Below are positions 11,838 to 14,341 of a stretch of DNA of 14,341 bases, piece by piece. Below the pieces are notes generated by a model that saw only the letters and a program-made list of their open reading frames with translations, made no database searches and was not told the DNA's origin. The first letter of the stretch is position 1. Every line of letters begins with the position of its first letter. Both the position numbers and the translations under genes were made by a program. Source of the DNA: JACQMJ01 sp964373495 (GTDB lineage Bacteria > Patescibacteriota > Minisyncoccia > Sungbacterales > SURF-37); contig CAYJUW010000022.1 of NCBI GenBank assembly GCA_964373495.1, forward strand, positions 1 to 14,341, given 5' to 3'.

Positions 11838-13686
11838 GTATGCGGGGCATTGGGGGTCGAGCCGCGCCTTCGGGATCATACAGCATCCGCGCCAGGCGGA
11901 GATCGTCGTAGGAATATTTGGCGCGCAATGTTTCAAAAACGGGCGCCAAGCGCTCGGCGCCGAGTTTTGCGAACGCGGCATGGATTGGCGGCAGCGCCCG
12001 TATCAACGCGGGTGAGCAAAGCTTTATGACCTCATTGCGGCCGATGCGCCCGGCGGCATGCAGCCGGAAGATATGCGAGGAAATCGTGCTCGCAGTAAGC
12101 GCGCGCGCACGCGCAATCTCGCGGATGGTGTTGCCGCTTTGCAAAAGGGCTAAGGTCGCATCCAGGGTTGATCCCTTCGGCAAGCTCAGGGCAGGCCCCG
12201 GCGGCTTCTTTTTTCCGGCGGTTTTGGAAACGCCGCCCGCGGGATTTCCTCCGCAGGCGCGAATGAAATTTACATGCATGGCCTGAAGCTCTTTCGGATC
12301 CATGGCCTGGAACATCGTTCGGGTTTCAGCCGATTGCGCGCGGAATTCATCGTCTTTGGCGAGCGTATCCGGATGCACGTGGAGGGCTCTTGAGTTTAAG
12401 CCGAGCAGGTGGAGGCCGTTAAGCGAGCGCACCCGCGACAGCGCGACATATCCCTGCCCGTACTCGAAGGCGTCCGAAAGATCCATGACCGCCGCATCCA
12501 GGGTCATGCCCTGGCTCTTATGCACCGTAAGCGCCCAGGCCAGCCGCAGCGGTACCTGTTCGATGCTCGCGAGGGCCCGCAGGCCGTCGCTGATAGTCCA
12601 TTCCATCGGCTCTGCCCAGATGCGCTTGCCGCCGAGCGTGCGTACGATCGGCAGGCCGTCATGAGCGAACCCTTCCACCTCGCCGAGCGTGCCATTCACG
12701 AAACTGCCGTCGGGTTTGTTTTTGGTGAACATCACGCGCGCCCGGGTTTTGAGCGACAGCACGTCCGGCGAAAGACAGCCGCGCTTCAGCGCCGCGACCA
12801 GGGCATCCGGCCCTCGGGAGGTCATGGCGAACCGCCGCACGGTACCCGGAATGGCCAGCAGGCGTTCTTCATTGACGCGATCCACATCGGCATTGTGGCT
12901 GTAGAGCCGCGGCAGATCGCCGGGCGCCTCCTGCTCCGTGACGCGGCGCGCGGCGAGCGTGGCGTTGATCCTTGCATCGGTCTTGCCGGAACGCACGGCC
13001 GAAAGAAGGTCCAGAAACGCCGCGTCCTCCTGCCGGTATTGTTCCGAGAGGTAGCATACCAGCGGGGAGAGTTCCTCCCATGCGCGCGACCGGAAGGAAA
13101 ACGGCGCCGGCGCCGCGCCGGCTTCGGCTTCGCCGAAACCAAGACGCCCTCTGGCGTCCCCATCCCGCTCGGCGACCGAGCGAGGCCCGCCTCCTTCGGA
13201 GGCGGCGCGCGCGACCACCCCAGTTAGAGAGCCGTGCTCGCGACGGGGCGAGACCGGCGGCAGTTGGAAAAAATCGCCGACGAGAATAACCTGCAGTCCC
13301 CCGAAGGGCGCGCCGTTCCGGCGCACTTGGCGGCACACGGCATCGGCCATGGAAAGCGTCTCGGCCGAAAGCATGGATACTTCGTCAATGATCAGCACGC
13401 TCGTTCGCCCGACGCGTTTGTTGATGCGTTCGTTCGAGGCGATCAGGTCCAGATCGTACGAGGAGAGATGTTTCTTGACGCCGATCCCGCTCCAGGAGTG
13501 GATGGTCATGCCGCCGATGTGGGTCGCGGCAATGCCGGTCGAGGCGGTGATCGCCGGCTCAATGCCGTGCCCGCGCAGCCAGTACGCATATTGATTCACC
13601 AGGTGCGTCTTCCCGCTGCCCGGTTCTCCGGTCAAAAACACATTCGCGCCGGTCTGCAAAATTTTGAGCGCAGTATCTTGTGTCAT
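11821..13686 (-). CDS. PIF1-like DNA helicase with C-terminal HTH_40-type domain
   Basis: 621 residues from ATG 13686; an ATG at 13722 would add 12 poor residues over the promoter. SF1B helicase motifs are present: Walker A GEPGSGKT (20-27), Walker B IIDEVS (99-104), GDFFQLPP (137-144), LTVHKSQGMTLD (386-397) and YVALSRVRS (413-421). These enzymes unwind 5'-3', acting on G-quadruplexes and stalled forks. The C-terminal 507-550 (TLDATLALLQSGNTIREIAR onward, with STISSHIFRLHAAGRI) matches the HTH_40 module found at RecQ C-termini. Two insertions look like repeat DNA: 151-195 after motif III (Gly/Ala/Arg-rich) and the peptide PALSLPKGS at 498-506. Both keep the frame. The helicase stop codon lies in the toxin-antitoxin operator. 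Confidence 0.9.
   Translation of the reverse strand: MTQDTALKILQTGANVFLTGEPGSGKTHLVNQYAYWLRGHGIEPAITASTGIAATHIGGMTIHSWSGIGVKKHLSSYDLDLIASNERINKRVGRTSVLIIDEVSMLSAETLSMADAVCRQVRRNGAPFGGLQVILVGDFFQLPPVSPRREHGSLTGVVARAASEGGGPRSVAERDGDARGRLGFGEAEAGAAPAPFSFRSRAWEELSPLVCYLSEQYRQEDAAFLDLLSAVRSGKTDARINATLAARRVTEQEAPGDLPRLYSHNADVDRVNEERLLAIPGTVRRFAMTSRGPDALVAALKRGCLSPDVLSLKTRARVMFTKNKPDGSFVNGTLGEVEGFAHDGLPIVRTLGGKRIWAEPMEWTISDGLRALASIEQVPLRLAWALTVHKSQGMTLDAAVMDLSDAFEYGQGYVALSRVRSLNGLHLLGLNSRALHVHPDTLAKDDEFRAQSAETRTMFQAMDPKELQAMHVNFIRACGGNPAGGVSKTAGKKKPPGPALSLPKGSTLDATLALLQSGNTIREIARARALTASTISSHIFRLHAAGRIGRNEVIKLCSPALIRALPPIHAAFAKLGAERLAPVFETLRAKYSYDDLRLARMLYDPEGAARPPMPRILDYTP
12166..12198. repeat. REP-like repeat inside the helicase gene
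   Basis: GATCCCTTCGGCAAGCTCAG and the following GGCAGGCC belong to the CCTTCGxCAAGCTCAGG dispersed repeat family. The gene strand reads it as GPALSLPKGST, a peptide signature of this repeat within coding regions. It sits in the linker between the helicase core and the HTH domain. Confidence 0.65.
13102..13236. repeat. Row of four small hairpins inserted in the helicase gene
   Basis: Hairpins read GGCTTCGGCTTCGCCGAAACC, with GACGCC-CTCT-GGCGTC, CTCGG-CGA-CCGAG and GCCTCC-TTC-GGAGGC following in a row. The encoded stretch is Gly/Ala/Arg-rich without helicase motifs, between the Q-L-P-P motif and RAWEEL, where relatives have a short linker. It looks like a palindromic repeat cluster accommodated in frame. 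Confidence 0.5.
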
Positions 13687-13694
13687 CGGAACAT

Positions 13695-13722
13695 ACGTTA
13701 GGGCAGGGCGGCAGCATAGCAA
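13695..13722 (-). promoter_or_regulatory. Possible promoter of the helicase gene
   Basis: Minus strand: -35 TTGCTA (13717-13722), 16-bp spacer, -10 TAACGT (13695-13700). Predicted initiation falls within 2-3 bases of the ATG at 13686, again a leaderless layout. The -10 is weak. Confidence 0.4.
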
Positions 13723-13750
13723 GGATCATAATTCAAAGACGAAGGCGAGA

Positions 13751-13811
13751 GGATTCATCCCTTGCATTGCGGTGGGGGCAGCCTGCCTGCCGGCAGGCAG
13801 GGATTCGTCCC
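13751..13811. repeat. Palindromic repeat flanked by direct repeats
   Basis: CCTGCCTGCC-GGCAGGCAGG (13782-13801) is a perfect 20-base palindrome. GGATTCATCCC (13751-13761) and GGATTCGTCCC (13801-13811) flank it as near-identical direct repeats. It lies between the helicase promoter and the tRNA-Ser region; no gene is present. Confidence 0.55.
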
Positions 13812-13820
13812 GCACAAACC

Positions 13821-13838
13821 GGAGGCGTCGCATAGTGG
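13821..13838 (+). pseudogene. 5' part of a tRNA-Ser (acceptor strand and D-arm start)
   Basis: GGAGGCG-TC-GCATAGTGG matches the first 18 bases of the intact tRNA-Ser nearby (GGAGAGG-TC-GCATAGAGG) and then stops at a hairpin. Its GGAGGCG is the exact complement of CGCCTCC at 14086-14092, the end of a separate 3' half. Flanks also pair: 13809-13827 with 14086-14104 match at 18 of 19 positions. The two pieces therefore derive from one gene now split by about 190 bases. Confidence 0.6.
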
Positions 13839-13883
13839 GTTTGAATCAAATGTCTTTGATTCAAACGGGTTCACAATTATTGA
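13839..13883 (+). promoter_or_regulatory. 12-bp hairpin and possible promoter for tRNA-Ser
   Basis: GTTTGAATCAAA-TGTC-TTTGATTCAAAC (13839-13866) is a perfect 12-bp stem with a 4-base loop. Overlapping it is a possible promoter: -35 TTGATT (13856-13861), 16-bp spacer, -10 TATTGA (13878-13883), giving a start about 4 bases before the tRNA. The -10 is weak. Confidence 0.4.
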
Positions 13884-13893
13884 TTCCCAAAAC

Positions 13894-13980
13894 GGAGAGG
13901 TCGCATAGAGGCCTAGTGCGCCTGCTTGGAAAGCAGGTATACCTTAACGGGTATCGCGAGTTCGAATCTCGCCCTCTCCG
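13894..13980 (+). tRNA. tRNA-Ser(GGA), intact
   Basis: 87 nt with a long variable arm. Acceptor GGAGAGG/CCTCTCC with G73, D-arm GCA...TGC, anticodon stem CCTGC/GCAGG with loop TTGGAAA (anticodon GGA), variable arm TATACC-TTAAC-GGGTATC, and T-arm GCGAG-TTCGAAT-CTCGC. It decodes UCU/UCC serine codons. No CCA is encoded. The flanks CCCAAAAC (13886-13893) and GTTGTGGG (13980-13987) extend the acceptor stem with one mismatch. Confidence 0.93.
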
Positions 13981-14005
13981 TTGTGGGAGTGAAAAAGAAC
14001 CCGGG

Positions 14006-14027
14006 CTTTTCGTGAAACCACGAAAAG
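14006..14027 (+). terminator. Terminator-like hairpin after tRNA-Ser, apparently cut short
   Basis: CTTTTCGTG-AAAC-CACGAAAAG is a 9-bp stem. It is preceded by AACCCGGG, whose complement CCCGGGTT (normally followed by Ts in a full terminator) is missing. The sequence jumps instead to tRNA-like AAAGCGCACGCTT. The same unit recurs at 14177-14199 (AACCCGGGCTTTCG...CGAAAG). Confidence 0.4.
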
Positions 14028-14030
14028 AAA

Positions 14031-14093
14031 GCGCACGCTTGGAAAGCAAGTATGCCTTCACGGGCATCGGAGGTTCGAATCCTCCCGCCTCCG
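14031..14093 (+). pseudogene. Chimeric tRNA-Ser fragment with complete 3' half
   Basis: From GGAAAGCAAG (14041) on it is a normal tRNA-Ser 3' half: variable arm TATGCC-TTCAC-GGGCATC, T-arm GGAGG-TTCGAAT-CCTCC, acceptor CGCCTCC and G73. The 10 bases before it (GCGCACGCTT) do not pair with GCAAG, but CACGC is the exact partner of GCGTG in the fragment at 14105. The join is therefore between the 5' side of one tRNA-Ser and the 3' side of another, exactly in the anticodon loop. Confidence 0.65.
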
Positions 14094-14104
14094 GTTTGGG
14101 CGGG

Positions 14105-14157
14105 CGAAAGCGTGTAAGGGGTCACTCCCTTCGCGGGTTCGAATCCCGCCCTCTCCG
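14105..14157 (+). pseudogene. 3' half of a tRNA-Ser, probably anticodon CGA
   Basis: CGAAA-GCGTG opens at the anticodon, followed by a long variable arm (AAGGGG-TCAC-TCCCTT), T-arm GCGGG-TTCGAAT-CCCGC, acceptor CCTCTCC and G73. No 5' half precedes it. The matching anticodon 5' strand CACGC-TT is at 14034-14040. Its 3' end plus flank (14150-14164) pairs perfectly with the 5' flank plus acceptor of the intact tRNA-Ser (13886-13900). Confidence 0.65.
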
Positions 14158-14184
14158 TTTTGGGGAGTATAAACGCAACCCGGG

Positions 14185-14213
14185 CTTTCGGAACGAAAGA
14201 GTGCGCTTGCTTG
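14185..14213 (+). pseudogene. Hairpin plus short tRNA-Ser anticodon-stem fragment
   Basis: CTTTCG-GAA-CGAAAG (14185-14199) is followed by AGTGCGCTTGCTTG. The last part equals the end of a tRNA-Ser D-arm plus an anticodon 5' stem CTTGC-TT that would pair perfectly with GCAAG at 14046-14050. It then breaks into unrelated sequence. Confidence 0.4.
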
Positions 14214-14214
14214 T

Positions 14215-14279
14215 CCCGATTTTGTTCTCGGCCATGCCGAGATAACAAAAATCGAGGATCCTCGAAAATATCTATTTTC
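14215..14279. repeat. Three consecutive palindromes
   Basis: About 14218-14254: GATTTTGTT-CTCGGC-CAT-GCCGAG-AT-AACAAAAATC. Next 14253-14264: CGAGGATCCTCG. Next 14264-14279: GAAAATA-TC-TATTTTC. They touch one another. They might be a terminator and operator set between the tRNA region and a following gene, or a recombination site. Confidence 0.45.
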
Positions 14280-14283
14280 CTTA

Positions 14284-14341
14284 GTGCGGTACCTTTTGGT
14301 TAAAATCCGAACCTACTTTGACGAACATCCGGACGAGGACT
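14284..14341 (+). CDS. Possible start of an unidentified gene, cut by the window edge
   Basis: From GTG 14284 the frame is open to the end: MRYLLVKIRTYFDEHPDED, 19 codons. TATTTT (14273-14278) would place a transcription start near the GTG, matching the leaderless style elsewhere in the window. The same frame is open upstream to 14173 without an ATG. Too short to identify. Confidence 0.25.
   Translation, partial: MRYLLVKIRTYFDEHPDED

Noticed and set aside
12409..13227. Long plus-strand open frame (272 codons) opposite the helicase
   Set aside because: It is the antisense shadow of a GC-rich gene with clear helicase motifs on the minus strand; its peptide has no domain-like pattern.
13821..14093. 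Functional trans-spliced or permuted tRNA-Ser
   Set aside because: The D-arm end and the matching anticodon 5' strand are not in either half but in a third place, so the two halves alone cannot make a tRNA; kept only as an open question in the findings.
13664..14245. Plus-strand open frame of 193 codons across the tRNA-Ser region
   Set aside because: It runs through an intact tRNA and several tRNA fragments; the peptide is an accident of tRNA sequence.

Overview
The window looks like a piece of a small, probably metagenome-derived bacterial genome. My best guess is a Patescibacteria/CPR (Parcubacteria-like) lineage. The reasons are: almost no Shine-Dalgarno sequences, several -10 boxes placed so close to start codons that the mRNAs would be leaderless, tRNAs without an encoded CCA, an intron in a tRNA, and many short palindromic REP-like repeats that also sit inside core genes. 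The lineage is an inference; no marker here was compared with a database.

Layout, left to right. (1) 1-4657, all on the minus strand and visibly more AT-rich than the rest, is a restriction-modification island. In transcription order it holds a small excisionase-type HTH protein, a RadC-like protein reduced to its N-terminal domain, a fused type IIG-style methyltransferase/nuclease, and an unrecognised gene that leaves the window. The genes overlap or nearly touch, and the last codons of the RM gene appear frameshifted. (2) 4764-5660, minus strand, is a tRNA-Asn(GTT) unit with promoter and terminator. The tRNA is interrupted in the anticodon by a group I intron (IC3-like core) that encodes an HNH endonuclease. 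The whole tRNA gene is bounded by a 20-bp perfect inverted repeat that continues the acceptor stem. (3) 5739-7607 holds two convergent exported-protein genes, a membrane-anchored DUF7282-like protein (+) and a secreted metzincin-like protein (-), sharing a strong bidirectional terminator. A MITE-like element lies at the end of the first gene and a long inverted repeat in the 5' UTR of the second.

(4) 7650-13722, minus strand, is a replication/transcription block: PIF1-like helicase with a C-terminal HTH domain, a RHH antitoxin and MazF-type toxin, a second MITE-like element, dnaG primase and rpoD primary sigma factor. dnaG followed by rpoD is a widely conserved gene order. Both dnaG and the helicase carry in-frame insertions made of repeat DNA. 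(5) 13751-14279 is a tRNA-Ser region: one intact tRNA-Ser(GGA), a separated 5' half, two 3' halves that start in the anticodon loop, and small pieces of anticodon stems in scrambled order. The last 60 bases may open a new plus-strand gene.

The most unusual signals are the tRNA loci. Every tRNA or tRNA pair here has flanks that extend the acceptor helix by 8-13 bp, the tRNA-Asn intron ORF runs into the ribozyme core, and the tRNA-Ser array is broken exactly at anticodon loops. A natural rearrangement and an assembly error are both open explanations for the latter.
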